Notes: generated from the sequence alone by a model not told the origin. 42,079 bases of DNA from Methylobacterium sp. (GCA_013823325.1 PNLY01000046.1:1-42079), one strand, 5' to 3'. Positions 15,798 to 23,796 are shown, counted from the first letter of the stretch. Numbers and translations: made by a program.

Positions 15798-15929
15798 CAA
15801 GGTGGCCCCTCCTCGCGGATTATGCGCTGGCGGGCCACAGGCGCTTCAATTCCGGTTTGAAGGAATTCTCCGGGGCATCGGGGCCCGAAGCGGCCACGGG
15901 CCTCAGCGGGCTTCCTACGGGCTCGCGTC
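15798..15929 (+). other. 132-base gap between portal and gpF genes with inverted repeats
   Basis: No convincing coding sequence. It contains two small inverted repeats: GTGGCCC (15802-15808) with GGGCCAC (15832-15838), and AATTCC (15848-15853) with GGAATT (15862-15867). Adjacent head genes are otherwise packed tightly, so this may be a regulatory leader, but no promoter is evident. Confidence 0.35.
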
Positions 15930-17150
15930 ATGACGACGACGATGAGCGCCATCGGCCTGCCGTTCGACGAGGCGATCGACTATCTCCGGCAGAAGACGAA
16001 CGTCACCTCCACCGGCTGGACCGATGTCTGGCAGAAGGCCAACGCCAAGGCGTTCACCGTCGCCGGCGCGACCTCGATGGCGCTGGTCGAGGATTTCCGC
16101 CGCGAGGTGGCGAAGGCGCTCGAAACCGGTTCGACGATCCAGGAGTTCCGCAAGACGTTCGACGACATCGTCCGGCGTCATGGATGGGATCATGTCGGCA
16201 AGCCGGGCTGGCGCTCCCGGGTGATCTTCGAGACCAATCTCGGCATGGCGTATTCGGCTGGCCGCTACGCCCAGCAGACCGAACCGGCGACGCTCGCCGC
16301 CTTCCCGTACTGGCAGTATGTCCACTCCGGCGCGAAGCACCCGCGCAAGCAGCATCTCGCCTGGAACGGCACCGTGCTGCGTGCCGACGATCCGTTCTGG
16401 GACTGGGCCTATCCACCCAATGGTTGGGGCTGCGGCTGCCGGGTGCGCCCCGTCAGTGAAGCGGGCTTGAAGCGCCAGGGCCGCTCCGGCGTCGACCAAG
16501 CGCCGGAGCGCCTGCCTATTACTCATGTGGACCGGAAAACCGGCGAGGTGCTGAAGGGCTCGCAGGGCGTGGATATCGGCTTCGACTACAATCCGGGCCA
16601 GGTCTGGAAGAATGCGCCGGGCACAGCGGTTCCCGGCCTGACGCCGACCGCGCCAGCTTTGCCTCCCTTGACTGATCCCCACGATGTCGAGGCCTTCGCC
16701 GAGCGAGTTCTGGCTGGCCAAGTGCAGAGCCATGCCGAGAGCGTTGCAGCGGCGCGGCTTCCCGAGCACCTGGCCGAAGTTCTAGGCGGCGGGCGCCGCG
16801 ATATCGAGCTCAGCGCCTTCCGGATACTGAAGGTCGCAGGCCGCGCCGACGAGGTCGGTGGCCGGGCGAGCAACCCGCATCCCGAGATCACGCCGGATGA
16901 CTGGTCCAGCCTGCATCAGATCATCCGCGACGGCACGGTTCACCTCGACGCCGCGCAGCGCGGCCGCCATCGGCAGCTCGTCTTCCACTGGTTTGATCCA
17001 GGCACCGTTAAAAAGCGCCAGCTCATGCTGATCGTCCGCCGCGTCCCGCGGCCGGGCGGCGGGGAGCGGCTGATAATCCCGAATTTCGAGCAGACCGGCG
17101 AACGGCGGCGCAAGCGCGTCACCGCCAAGCTGCGCGAGATCCGGAAATGA
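15930..17150 (+). CDS. gpF-like head morphogenesis protein with C-terminal nuclease-like domain
   Basis: 406 residues. The first about 190 form the SPP1 gp7/Mu gpF minor head domain, ending in the hallmark PPNGWGCGCRV at 162-172. After a Pro-rich linker (210-225), residues about 250-406 make a second domain (RRDIELSAF, ITPDDWSSLHQIIRDG, RQLVFHW, LMLIVRRVP) with the helix-then-strand pattern of phage barnase/EndoU/colicin/RelE-like nuclease domains often fused to gpF. Assigning that domain is moderate-confidence inference. It could be an injected effector. ATG 15942 is an alternative start. Confidence 0.87.
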   Translation: MTTTMSAIGLPFDEAIDYLRQKTNVTSTGWTDVWQKANAKAFTVAGATSMALVEDFRREVAKALETGSTIQEFRKTFDDIVRRHGWDHVGKPGWRSRVIFETNLGMAYSAGRYAQQTEPATLAAFPYWQYVHSGAKHPRKQHLAWNGTVLRADDPFWDWAYPPNGWGCGCRVRPVSEAGLKRQGRSGVDQAPERLPITHVDRKTGEVLKGSQGVDIGFDYNPGQVWKNAPGTAVPGLTPTAPALPPLTDPHDVEAFAERVLAGQVQSHAESVAAARLPEHLAEVLGGGRRDIELSAFRILKVAGRADEVGGRASNPHPEITPDDWSSLHQIIRDGTVHLDAAQRGRHRQLVFHWFDPGTVKKRQLMLIVRRVPRPGGGERLIIPNFEQTGERRRKRVTAKLREIRK

Positions 17151-17152
17151 AA

Positions 17153-17235
17153 GAGGCGGGGCGATCAGGGGGTCGTTACATCCCCGCGGTGCAGATGACC
17201 GGCGCACGAAGCAGCTTGCTTGATCGCCCCGCTTC
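17153..17235 (+). ncRNA. candidate structured RNA between gpF and gpG
   Basis: Two 15-base arms (17153-17167 and 17221-17235) pair with one G-T wobble. Within the enclosed 53 bases are three smaller hairpins: GGGG/CCCC (about 17169-17185), GTGC/GCAC (17189-17207) and AAGCA/TGCTT (17209-17221). Together they suggest a cloverleaf-like multibranch RNA starting 3 bases after the gpF stop and ending 3 bases before an ATG. It is not a tRNA (no anticodon or T-loop pattern). Function unknown. Confidence 0.4.
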
Positions 17236-17238
17236 AAA

Positions 17239-17799
17239 ATGGAGCCAAACGAGGTTGAACGCAAGGTGAGCTTCACCGTCACCTTCTCCTTCGATTGGGC
17301 CGCCGCCAGCTCGGCCTTCCAGCGCCTTCAGCACGTCATGGCGGACACGACGCCGATCACGCGTGCGATCGGCGTCGGCCTGGTCGCCTCGACGCAGGAT
17401 CGCTTTGACGACGAGGTCGCGCCGGACGGCTCGGCCTGGGCTCCGCTCAATCCGCTCTACGCTGGCGGCAAGCGAGGCGCCGGCATCCTGCGCGAGAGCG
17501 CCATGCGCGGCGGCTTGCAGGGCTCGATTACCTACCGCGCCGCCCGCACTGAGGTTCAGGTCGGCAGCAACAAGATCTATGCCGGCGTCCATCAGGGCGG
17601 CGCCGTCGTCACCGCGAAGAATGGCCCGTTCCTCGTCTTCAAGATGGGCGGCAAGCTGGTGAAGACGCCTTCCGTCGAGATCCCGGCGCGTCCCTTCGTC
17701 GGCATCAGCAGTGACGACCAGGTCCTGATCCTCGACGTGGTCGAAGGCGGTCTTGCCCGCGCCCTCGGTTCCGGGCCATCATCCGGTAGCAAGCGCTGA
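17239..17799 (+). CDS. Mu gpG-like virion morphogenesis protein
   Basis: 186 residues matching the phage virion morphogenesis/tail-completion family (Mu gpG, P2 gpS): TRAIGVGLVASTQDRFDDEV, APDGSAWAPLNPLYA at about 55-80, then GSITYRAARTEVQVGSN and IPARPFVGIS near the C-terminus. It functions at the head-tail joining or tail maturation step. ATG 17239 has no clear ribosome site; GTG 17266, with GAGG 11 bases upstream, is an equally possible start. Confidence 0.88.
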   Translation: MEPNEVERKVSFTVTFSFDWAAASSAFQRLQHVMADTTPITRAIGVGLVASTQDRFDDEVAPDGSAWAPLNPLYAGGKRGAGILRESAMRGGLQGSITYRAARTEVQVGSNKIYAGVHQGGAVVTAKNGPFLVFKMGGKLVKTPSVEIPARPFVGISSDDQVLILDVVEGGLARALGSGPSSGSKR

Positions 17800-17838
17800 T
17801 CGCTTCGCGCTGACACCCCCTTCTTGCGATCTGGATGG

Positions 17839-17858
17839 ACGGCCCCGCGCGGGGCCGT
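17839..17858 (+). repeat. 20-bp palindrome, copy 2 (before protease I)
   Basis: Identical to the copies at 9572 and 30154. It stands in the 95-base gap between gpG and the protease I gene, 36 bases upstream of the I start codon. The position corresponds to the Mu late promoter PI. Confidence 0.9.
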
Positions 17859-17894
17859 GTCGCGCGCCTTTGCCGCCGGCCACATTCGGGGGCG

Positions 17895-18932
17895 ATGAAG
17901 ACGATTGTTTCCTCCCTTCACTTCCAGATCCCGGCGACGGGTGAGGTTCCCGAATGGGTCCACCTCACTCCCGTCGGGACCTTTTCTGGAGTGGATGGGC
18001 GCGGGCCGTTCAGGCTCGAGGATGCAGCCGCCGTCATCGCCGATAGCCTCTCGGCCGGGAAGCTCCCGATCGACGAGAACCATGCCACCGACACGGCTGC
18101 GCCAGAAGGGCGCCCGTCGCCGGCGCGCGGCTGGATCGTCGCGATGGAAGCCCGGTCGGATGGCATCTGGGGCAAGGTCGAATGGACCAATGCCGGCCGC
18201 GAGCTCCTGGCTGACAAAGCCTATCGCGGCATCTCCCCGGTGCTGCTGTCGACGAAGGTGGAAGGCCGCGTGCTCAAGATCCTGCGCGCCGCGCTGACGA
18301 ACGATCCGAACCTCAACCTGACTTCTCTTCACTCGCGGAGCGAACCCATGGAATTCGTCGCAAAGCTGCGCCAGGCACTCGGCCTGAAGGACGATGCGGC
18401 CGAGGACGCGGTGCTGGCAGCGGCGACGTCGGCCCATGCCGCCGTCGCCGGCCGGGCCGATGACCTCAAGCGCTTCGCCGAGGCCGCCGGTCTCGCTGCG
18501 GCGACGAGCGCCGACCAGGTCGTGACCCACCTCAACGCGACCCGCTCCGCCGGCGGCGATGCCGTCACTCTGCGCCAGACCGTCGTCGACCTGCAGTCGC
18601 GGCTCGACACGGTCACAGCGGAGCGCTCGAAGGACAAGGCCACCCAGGCGGTAGACGCCGCGATCGCGGCCGGCAAGCCGATCGTCGCCATGCGCGACCA
18701 CTACATCGAGCGCCACCAGAAGGACCCGGCCGGTGTCGACAAGGAACTGGCCGCGCTGCCCTCGATCAATTCGGGCGGCATCGTAACGCCGCCGAAGGAC
18801 GCCCCTCTCGCCGCCGGCACGTCCGCCGCCGAGATCATCGCCAAGGCCGAGGCGCACCGGGCCGAGCAGGCCAAGAACGGCATCACGATCTCGTCGACCG
18901 ACGCGATCCTGTTTGTCTCCGGGAGGAGCTGA
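17895..18932 (+). CDS. Mu gpI-like prohead protease/scaffold
   Basis: 345 residues. The N-terminal 150 are the Mu I protease domain: LPIDENHAT with His63 and YRGISPVL with Ser114 as likely catalytic residues. The C-terminal 190 residues form the Ala-rich coiled-coil scaffold (about 160-290) that guides capsid assembly and is cleaved off. ATG 17895 is preceded by GGGGGCG. An internal in-frame start at 18348 can give the scaffold alone. Followed with a 1-base overlap by the decoration protein gene. Confidence 0.9.
   Translation: MKTIVSSLHFQIPATGEVPEWVHLTPVGTFSGVDGRGPFRLEDAAAVIADSLSAGKLPIDENHATDTAAPEGRPSPARGWIVAMEARSDGIWGKVEWTNAGRELLADKAYRGISPVLLSTKVEGRVLKILRAALTNDPNLNLTSLHSRSEPMEFVAKLRQALGLKDDAAEDAVLAAATSAHAAVAGRADDLKRFAEAAGLAAATSADQVVTHLNATRSAGGDAVTLRQTVVDLQSRLDTVTAERSKDKATQAVDAAIAAGKPIVAMRDHYIERHQKDPAGVDKELAALPSINSGGIVTPPKDAPLAAGTSAAEIIAKAEAHRAEQAKNGITISSTDAILFVSGRS
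18348..18932 (+). CDS. nested in-frame scaffold protein (Mu Z-like)
   Basis: An internal ATG in the I frame gives MEFVAKLRQALGLKD and a 194-residue scaffold-only product. A GGAG sits 7 bases upstream, exactly where the protease domain ends. Mu and many tailed phages make a separate scaffold from a nested start in the protease gene (I/Z). Expression from this start is inferred from the ribosome site and domain border. Confidence 0.6.
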   Translation: MEFVAKLRQALGLKDDAAEDAVLAAATSAHAAVAGRADDLKRFAEAAGLAAATSADQVVTHLNATRSAGGDAVTLRQTVVDLQSRLDTVTAERSKDKATQAVDAAIAAGKPIVAMRDHYIERHQKDPAGVDKELAALPSINSGGIVTPPKDAPLAAGTSAAEIIAKAEAHRAEQAKNGITISSTDAILFVSGRS

Positions 18933-19306
18933 TGAACTCGCCGACCCTGATCAAGACCTATCTCGCGGGTGCTGCGGTCCGCGCCCGCCGCTTCGCCGTC
19001 TTCGGCGCTTCCGACACGGCGATGATCGAGGCCGCGGCCGCCACGGACCTGATCGTCGGCGTCTTCGAGAAGGTCGACGCCGCCCAGGGTGACCGCCTCG
19101 ATGTCGTCCATAGCGGCCAGACCGAGATCGTGCTTGGCGGCAACGTCACCCGCGGCAAGCCGCTGACCTCCGACGCCAACGGCGCGGCGATCGAGGCGGC
19201 ACCGGCCGCCGGCGCGAATGCTCGTGTCGGTGCATTCGCCATGGCCTCCGGCGTCGCCGGCGACATCATCCCCGTCCTCGTCCAGCCCTGCCTGATGCAG
19301 GGCTAA
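18932..19306 (+). CDS. DUF2190 capsid decoration protein
   Basis: 124 residues with the DUF2190 pattern (LAGAAVRARRFAVFGASDT, IEAAAATDLIVGVFEKVDA, RLDVVHSGQTEIVLGGNVTRG, then an Ala/Gly-rich end). Members stabilise the head as cement or decoration proteins. It lies between protease/scaffold and major capsid genes, as usual. Confidence 0.85.
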   Translation: MNSPTLIKTYLAGAAVRARRFAVFGASDTAMIEAAAATDLIVGVFEKVDAAQGDRLDVVHSGQTEIVLGGNVTRGKPLTSDANGAAIEAAPAAGANARVGAFAMASGVAGDIIPVLVQPCLMQG

Positions 19307-19341
19307 GCGGCCGGCAGCCTCACTCTCACCCGGAGCCGTCA

Positions 19342-20304
19342 ATGGCCACTGCTCGTCCTTTCCTCGTCGATCCCGTCCTGACGGCGATCTCGATCAAGTT
19401 CGCCAACCCCGACGTCAACCTGATCGCCGACAGGGTGCTGCCGCGCGTGCCGGTCGGCGGTGAGAAGTTTTCCTGGCTGAAGTTCCCGGTCGAGGACAGC
19501 TTCACCGTCCCCAACACTTTCGTCGGCCGCAAGGGACGTCCGAACCAGATCGAGGTCGGCGCGACCGAGGAACAGGCCGCGGTCGAGGACTACGGTCTCG
19601 ACGATCTCGTGCCGAATTCGGACGTCGCCGCGGCCGCCCAGCAGCGCGCCGCCGGCTTCTCGACCTATGATCCGGAGGCGCGCGCCTCCGAGGTGCTGAC
19701 CGATCTCGTTCTGCTCGATCGCGAGATCCGCGTGGCGGCGAAGGTCTTCGACCTCAACACTTATCCCGCCGCCAATCGGCGGACGCTCGCCGGCACCTCG
19801 CAGTTCTCGGATTTCGCCAATTCCGACCCGATCGGCGTCGTCAACGACGCGCTGGACTCCACCTTCGTGATGCGGCCGAACAAAATGGTGATCGGCCAGG
19901 CGGCCTGGACCAAGTTCCGCTCGCACCCGCACATCGTCAATGCGGTCAAGGGCGGCAACCTCAACAAGGGCAATGCCACCCGCGAGCAGGTCGCCGAGCT
20001 CTTCGAGCTGCAGGAGGTCATCGTCGGCTCGTCCTTCGTCAACACGGCGAAGAAGGGTCAGGCGGCGGTGATGAACCGGGTTTGGGGCAAGCACATCTCG
20101 CTGATCTACCAGAACAGCGTCGCCGGGCCCGATGCCGGCATGACCTTCGGCTACACGGCGCAGTACGGCACGCGCCTCGCCGGCCGCATTCCCGATCCCA
20201 ACATCGGCCTGCAGGGCGGCAACTCCATCCGTGTCGGCGAGCGCGTCAAGGAAATGATCGCCGCGCCGGCCGTCGCCTACTTCCTGCAGAACGTGATCGC
20301 CTGA
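19342..20304 (+). CDS. major capsid protein (HK97-fold, gpT position)
   Basis: 320 residues. PNVNLIADRVLPRVPVGG-like start (residues about 17-36), FSWLKFPVEDSF, an A-domain region with STFVMRPNKMVIGQ and FRSHPHIVNAVKG, and a C-terminal GMTFGYTAQYGTRLAG typical of Mu-like phage capsids that are not gpT-type. Its place after the decoration gene makes the role secure. A hairpin terminator follows the stop at once, so this gene may end a high-abundance transcript. Confidence 0.9.
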   Translation: MATARPFLVDPVLTAISIKFANPDVNLIADRVLPRVPVGGEKFSWLKFPVEDSFTVPNTFVGRKGRPNQIEVGATEEQAAVEDYGLDDLVPNSDVAAAAQQRAAGFSTYDPEARASEVLTDLVLLDREIRVAAKVFDLNTYPAANRRTLAGTSQFSDFANSDPIGVVNDALDSTFVMRPNKMVIGQAAWTKFRSHPHIVNAVKGGNLNKGNATREQVAELFELQEVIVGSSFVNTAKKGQAAVMNRVWGKHISLIYQNSVAGPDAGMTFGYTAQYGTRLAGRIPDPNIGLQGGNSIRVGERVKEMIAAPAVAYFLQNVIA

Positions 20305-20329
20305 CGGACGGTCGCGGGGCCTTCCTGCG

Positions 20330-20358
20330 AAAGCCCTCGCCTCGCTGGCGAGGGCTTT
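20330..20358 (+). terminator. hairpin terminator after the major capsid gene
   Basis: A perfect 12-bp stem (AAAGCCCTCGCC / GGCGAGGGCTTT) with a 5-base loop TCGCT, 25 bases after the capsid stop and ending in TTT. It looks like a partial intrinsic terminator that would lower expression of downstream genes relative to capsid. Confidence 0.6.
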
Positions 20359-20396
20359 GAAAAGGGCCTTCAAGCCTCGTTTCAAGGAGCCAGACC

Positions 20397-20744
20397 ATGG
20401 CGAAGCTCAAGCACCTGGTCCTGTCGAAGCTGACCTTCGACGGGAAAGACTACGGCCCAGCCGAGGACGAGAAGACGATCGTGCTCGATGAGAAAATCGC
20501 CGGCCCGCTGGTCGACGCCGGCGTCCTCAGCGAAGGCGCCGTGGTCGCTGCGCCCGAGGGCGAGGAACGGTCTGCCGCACTGGTCGAATTCTTCAAGACG
20601 CTGGCCATGGGCGACTTCACCGCCGCCGGCGGCCTGCGCGCCGAGGCTAAGCGCCGCGCCATCGCCGCCATCGGTTTCGAGCCGACCGACGAGGAACTGA
20701 GGGACGCCGCCAAGGCTTTCGCCGAGGCCCAGGCCAGCGCCTGA
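20397..20744 (+). CDS. Mu gp35-like hypothetical head protein
   Basis: 115 residues: a beta-rich N-terminus (LVLSKLTFDGKDYGPAEDEKTI) with a short domain through about 50, then an Ala/Glu-rich helical tail. It occupies the position of Mu gp35 between capsid and gp36. ATG is preceded by AAGGAGCC. Function unknown. Confidence 0.65.
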   Translation: MAKLKHLVLSKLTFDGKDYGPAEDEKTIVLDEKIAGPLVDAGVLSEGAVVAAPEGEERSAALVEFFKTLAMGDFTAAGGLRAEAKRRAIAAIGFEPTDEELRDAAKAFAEAQASA

Positions 20745-20750
20745 CGAGAT

Positions 20751-20770
20751 ACCCCCCGAGAGCGTGGGGT
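20751..20770 (+). promoter_or_regulatory. small hairpin upstream of acb2
   Basis: ACCCC (20751-20755) and GGGGT (20766-20770) form a short inverted repeat in the 150-base gap before the acb2 start. Probably part of the border of the inserted cassette. Confidence 0.3.
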
Positions 20771-20850
20771 CCGGTTCGCCTTCGCACGATGGGCGCGCCG
20801 GTTAGGGCGGGAGGCGCTTCGGCTCTCCTGTCCCGGACAACCCCTCATCT

Positions 20851-20879
20851 GACGGCCGCCGGCGTGCGGGGCGGCCGTC
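20851..20879 (+). promoter_or_regulatory. stem-loop immediately upstream of acb2
   Basis: Perfect 10-bp arms GACGGCCGCC (20851-20860) and GGCGGCCGTC (20870-20879) with a 9-base loop, ending 15 bases before the acb2 start codon. No T-run follows. It may be a terminator or control element isolating acb2 from the capsid transcript. Confidence 0.45.
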
Positions 20880-20894
20880 GCCTTGGAGTTTCCG

Positions 20895-21131
20895 ATGACC
20901 CAGCATTCCGGCCTGCCAGTTCAAGGCTATCGCCCTCAGAGCGGCGAGGCCGTGGCGCTGGTCAACCTGAACAAGCAGCTCGAGGAGCAGGTTCTCCGTG
21001 CGCTCGATCTGCTCGCGGCCAATCCCGAGATTGATGTCCGCTGGCTCGCGATCGGTCGCACCTCGATCGAGCAAGGCTTCATGGCCGTCAACCGCGCCGT
21101 CTTCAAACCCGCGCGCCTGGGTCAGGGCTGA
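20895..21131 (+). CDS. acb2: Acb2-family cyclic-nucleotide sponge (anti-CBASS)
   Basis: 78 residues. VQGYRPQSGEAVALVNLNKQ at 9-28 followed by DVRWLAIGRTSIEQGFMAVN at 47-66 and RAVFKPARL is the signature of the Acb2/Tad1-hairpin family (DUF7681), which traps cyclic di- and trinucleotides made by CBASS defence. Tyr12, Lys27 and Arg67 match residues I recall as nucleotide contacts (Tyr11, Lys26, Arg67). ATG 20895 has GGAG 6 bases upstream. It is flanked by two hairpins within the head genes, which is a moron-like context. Confidence 0.86.
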   Translation: MTQHSGLPVQGYRPQSGEAVALVNLNKQLEEQVLRALDLLAANPEIDVRWLAIGRTSIEQGFMAVNRAVFKPARLGQG

Positions 21132-21133
21132 CC

Positions 21134-21559
21134 ATGGCCTACGCCACCGTCCATGACATGGTCGGCCGCTTCGGCGAGATTGAGATGCTGCGGCTCTCGT
21201 CCGTCGATGGCGTTCTGCCGGACGTGGTCAACCCCGTCCCGGTCGAGCAGGCGCTCGCCGACGCGGACGGCATCATCGATTCCTATCTGCGCAAGCGCTA
21301 TCGCGTACCGCTCGCGCCCGTGCCGCAGGTCATCACCCGCGCCAGCTGCATCCTCGCCCGCTACGACCTCTCGGTCGGCGGCGATCGCGAGCCGGCCGAC
21401 CAGGTCAAGAGCGACCGCAAGGACATCGTCGCCTGGCTGACCCAGCTTTCGACCGGCACGGCGACGCTGGAAGGCGTCGCGCCGATCGAGCAGACGAGCT
21501 CGGCCCGCGCCAGCGATCGCCCGCGCATGTTCGGCCGCCATGGCGAGGTCGGGCTATGA
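21134..21559 (+). CDS. Mu gp36-like protein (DUF1320)
   Basis: 141 residues matching DUF1320 (YATVHDMVGRFGEIEMLRLSS, ADGIIDSYLRKRYRVPLAPVP). This head-tail connector-type family follows the capsid in Mu-like phages. It starts 2 bases after acb2 ends and overlaps the next gene by 4 bases. Confidence 0.88.
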   Translation: MAYATVHDMVGRFGEIEMLRLSSVDGVLPDVVNPVPVEQALADADGIIDSYLRKRYRVPLAPVPQVITRASCILARYDLSVGGDREPADQVKSDRKDIVAWLTQLSTGTATLEGVAPIEQTSSARASDRPRMFGRHGEVGL

Positions 21560-22137
21560 GCGTCGTCCTCGATCCCTTCACCGCCTGGACGCACGGCATC
21601 GAGGCGCGGCTACGCCTCTTCTTCAAGGCCGATCGCTGGGCCTTCCGTGTGGTGCCGGATCCGCTCTCGATCGAGGAGCTCAGGTCGCTCGTCAGCGAGC
21701 GCACGCCGTTGCTGGGGCTGGGCTGGCGCCAGCTGAACCCGAACGCCAACACGGTCGGCCGCCGCTTCCAGGGCGCCGCCGGGCTGCGCCTGACCATCGT
21801 GGTGAAGAACCCGACGCGCGCCGCTCGTTTCCTCGGCGACGGCAAGTCTCCCGGTCTCTATCCGGCGATGGCCGGCGCGATCGCTTTGTTGAACGGCTAC
21901 ACCCTGGTCGATGTCGGCACACTCTTCGTGACGGCCTGCTCCCAGGCGTACGCCCAGGGCTTCGGCGACATCACCGCTGTGATCGCCACGCTTGACCTCA
22001 CGGCGACAATCGTCGTTGGCGACGTTACCGGTGATGGCGCCGCGGCACCCGACTTCCTGAAGCAAGTCTCCGAATTTGAGCCCTGGCCGGAAGGCAAGGA
22101 TCGCGACGAACCCATCGATGTGAGGACCGCGCCATGA
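21556..22137 (+). CDS. Mu gp37-like protein (DUF1834)
   Basis: 193 residues. A long family-typical N-terminus, then FQGAAGLRLTIVVKNPTRA, SPGLYPAMAGAIALLNGY and a C-terminal beta-rich half fit the Gp37/Gp68 (DUF1834) family, a tail-completion type protein. It overlaps gp36 and gp38 by 4 bases. Confidence 0.85.
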   Translation: MSVVLDPFTAWTHGIEARLRLFFKADRWAFRVVPDPLSIEELRSLVSERTPLLGLGWRQLNPNANTVGRRFQGAAGLRLTIVVKNPTRAARFLGDGKSPGLYPAMAGAIALLNGYTLVDVGTLFVTACSQAYAQGFGDITAVIATLDLTATIVVGDVTGDGAAAPDFLKQVSEFEPWPEGKDRDEPIDVRTAP

Positions 22138-22328
22138 TCGACAAGCGCCTTTACCTGAAGGCGGCCGAGGGCCGGATCGTGCGCCGCCAGGAAGACGGCG
22201 AGCTCTGGCCGACCGAGGGCGACTGGGCCGAGCGCAGCCAGTTCGTGCGCCGGCGCCTGAAGGACGGCGACCTGGTCGAGGCGCAGCCCCCGAAGCCGGT
22301 GAAGCCGGCAGCCGACGAGAAGAAGTGA
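22134..22328 (+). CDS. DUF2635 (Mu gp38-like) protein
   Basis: 64 residues with YLKAAEGRIVRRQEDGELWP and WAERSQFVRRRLKDGDLVE, the DUF2635 pattern. The family always precedes the tail sheath gene in Mu-like phages. A Pro/Lys-rich tail ends it. Function unknown. Confidence 0.88.
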   Translation: MIDKRLYLKAAEGRIVRRQEDGELWPTEGDWAERSQFVRRRLKDGDLVEAQPPKPVKPAADEKK

Positions 22329-22335
22329 GGGCGCG

Positions 22336-23796
22336 ATGATCAACTTCAACGAGATCCCGTACGACTGGCGCGTCCCGGGCACCTATGTCGAGGGCCGGCC
22401 GGTCTACGACCAGATGGGTCTGGTCTCCTTCCCGGCCGTCGCCTACCTCTTCGTCCAGAAGCTCGCGGCCGGCACAGCGGTCGTTGCGCAGCCCTATGAG
22501 ATCACCCGGCCGGAGCAGGGCACGGCGCTGTTCGGTCCCGGCTCTGTCGGGCAGCAGATGGTCCGCGCCTGGAAGAAGGCCAACAAGACGAACCGGGTCT
22601 TCGCCATCGCACTGCCGGACGATGGCGCCGGCGTGAAGGAGGTCCGCACCTATACCTTCAGTGGTGCCGGCGCCGGCACAATCTCGATGTACATTCAGGG
22701 CCGCCGCGTCCGCTACAAGGCGACCTCGACGATGACGCCGACCCAGCACGCTGCCGCGGCGGTGCTGGCGATCAACGCCGATCCGGATATGCCCGTCGTC
22801 GCCACCTCGGCCGTCGCGGTGATGACGTTGACGGCCAAGCATGCCGGCGAGGTCGGCAAGCATATCGACGTCCGCTTCCGCAAGACCGCTGAAGACATCC
22901 TGCCGGGCACGCTGGCGATCGCCGCGGCCGTGACCACACCCGGCACCGGCAACCCGGACGTCCAGGACATCCTCGACGCGGTCGCAAATACCTGGATCAC
23001 CGACGTCGTCATGGCCTGGGACGACGCCGCCAATCTCGAGCTCGTCGCCGAGGACTTCGCCGAGCGCTACAAGGCGATGGGCAAGAAGGACGGCCACATC
23101 TATGTCGGCCATCGCGGCACCTATGGCGAGCTCGGCACCAAGGGCGCGCTGACCAACTCGCCGCACCTCACGGCGATCGGAGCCAAGGCCGGCCTGCAGG
23201 CGCCCTGGGAATGGGCGGCTGCGCTTGGCGGCCTGTGCACCTTCCATCTGACCAACGATCCGGCCCGGCAGCTGCGCTCGCTCGTGCTGCCCGGCATCGA
23301 TGCGCCAGAGGATGCCGACTGCTTCATCGAGACCGAGCGCGACCTGCTGCTGCGCCAGGGTATTTCGACCTGGACGCGCCTGGTGGACGGCAATGTCGTG
23401 ATCGAGCGCGTCATCACCACCTACAAGGTCTCGAACCTCGCGGTGGCCGACACCGCCTGGCTCGACATCATGGTGCCGAAGACGCTGACGCGGATCCGCT
23501 ACGACTGGGCCGCCTATGTCACGCTGATGTACCCGCGCAGCAAGCTGGCGCCAGACGACAGCGTCGCCGCCAACAACAACGATGTCGTCGTGACGCCGAA
23601 ACGGATGGCCGGCACCTGGGCGTCGCGCTGCAAGCTCTACGAGCGACAGGCCTGGATCGTCGAGGTGGCTCGCACGCTCGAACTCAGCCGCTTCGAGATC
23701 GACGAGAGCGACAAGAACCGCCTGAACGGCCAGCAGCGCATCAACATTATCGGCAACCTGATGGTGCTCGCGGCCGCGCTGGAATTCGAGGCCTGA
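22336..23796 (+). CDS. tail sheath protein (Mu gpL-like)
   Basis: 486 residues, the contractile sheath subunit, which makes this a myovirus-type phage. N-terminal IPYDWRVPGTYVEGRP, GPGSVGQQMVRAWKKAN and the C-terminal YVTLMYPRSKLAPDD with ILN-type ends match Mu gpL. A GCGATG start with AGGGCG upstream. Downstream the tube gene has a strong AGGAGG site. Confidence 0.93.
   Translation: MINFNEIPYDWRVPGTYVEGRPVYDQMGLVSFPAVAYLFVQKLAAGTAVVAQPYEITRPEQGTALFGPGSVGQQMVRAWKKANKTNRVFAIALPDDGAGVKEVRTYTFSGAGAGTISMYIQGRRVRYKATSTMTPTQHAAAAVLAINADPDMPVVATSAVAVMTLTAKHAGEVGKHIDVRFRKTAEDILPGTLAIAAAVTTPGTGNPDVQDILDAVANTWITDVVMAWDDAANLELVAEDFAERYKAMGKKDGHIYVGHRGTYGELGTKGALTNSPHLTAIGAKAGLQAPWEWAAALGGLCTFHLTNDPARQLRSLVLPGIDAPEDADCFIETERDLLLRQGISTWTRLVDGNVVIERVITTYKVSNLAVADTAWLDIMVPKTLTRIRYDWAAYVTLMYPRSKLAPDDSVAANNNDVVVTPKRMAGTWASRCKLYERQAWIVEVARTLELSRFEIDESDKNRLNGQQRINIIGNLMVLAAALEFEA

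Noticed and set aside
17153..17235. tRNA gene
   Set aside because: The cloverleaf-like outline has a 15-bp outer stem and lacks a T-loop, an anticodon arm of 5 bp and a CCA-type end, so it is not a tRNA.
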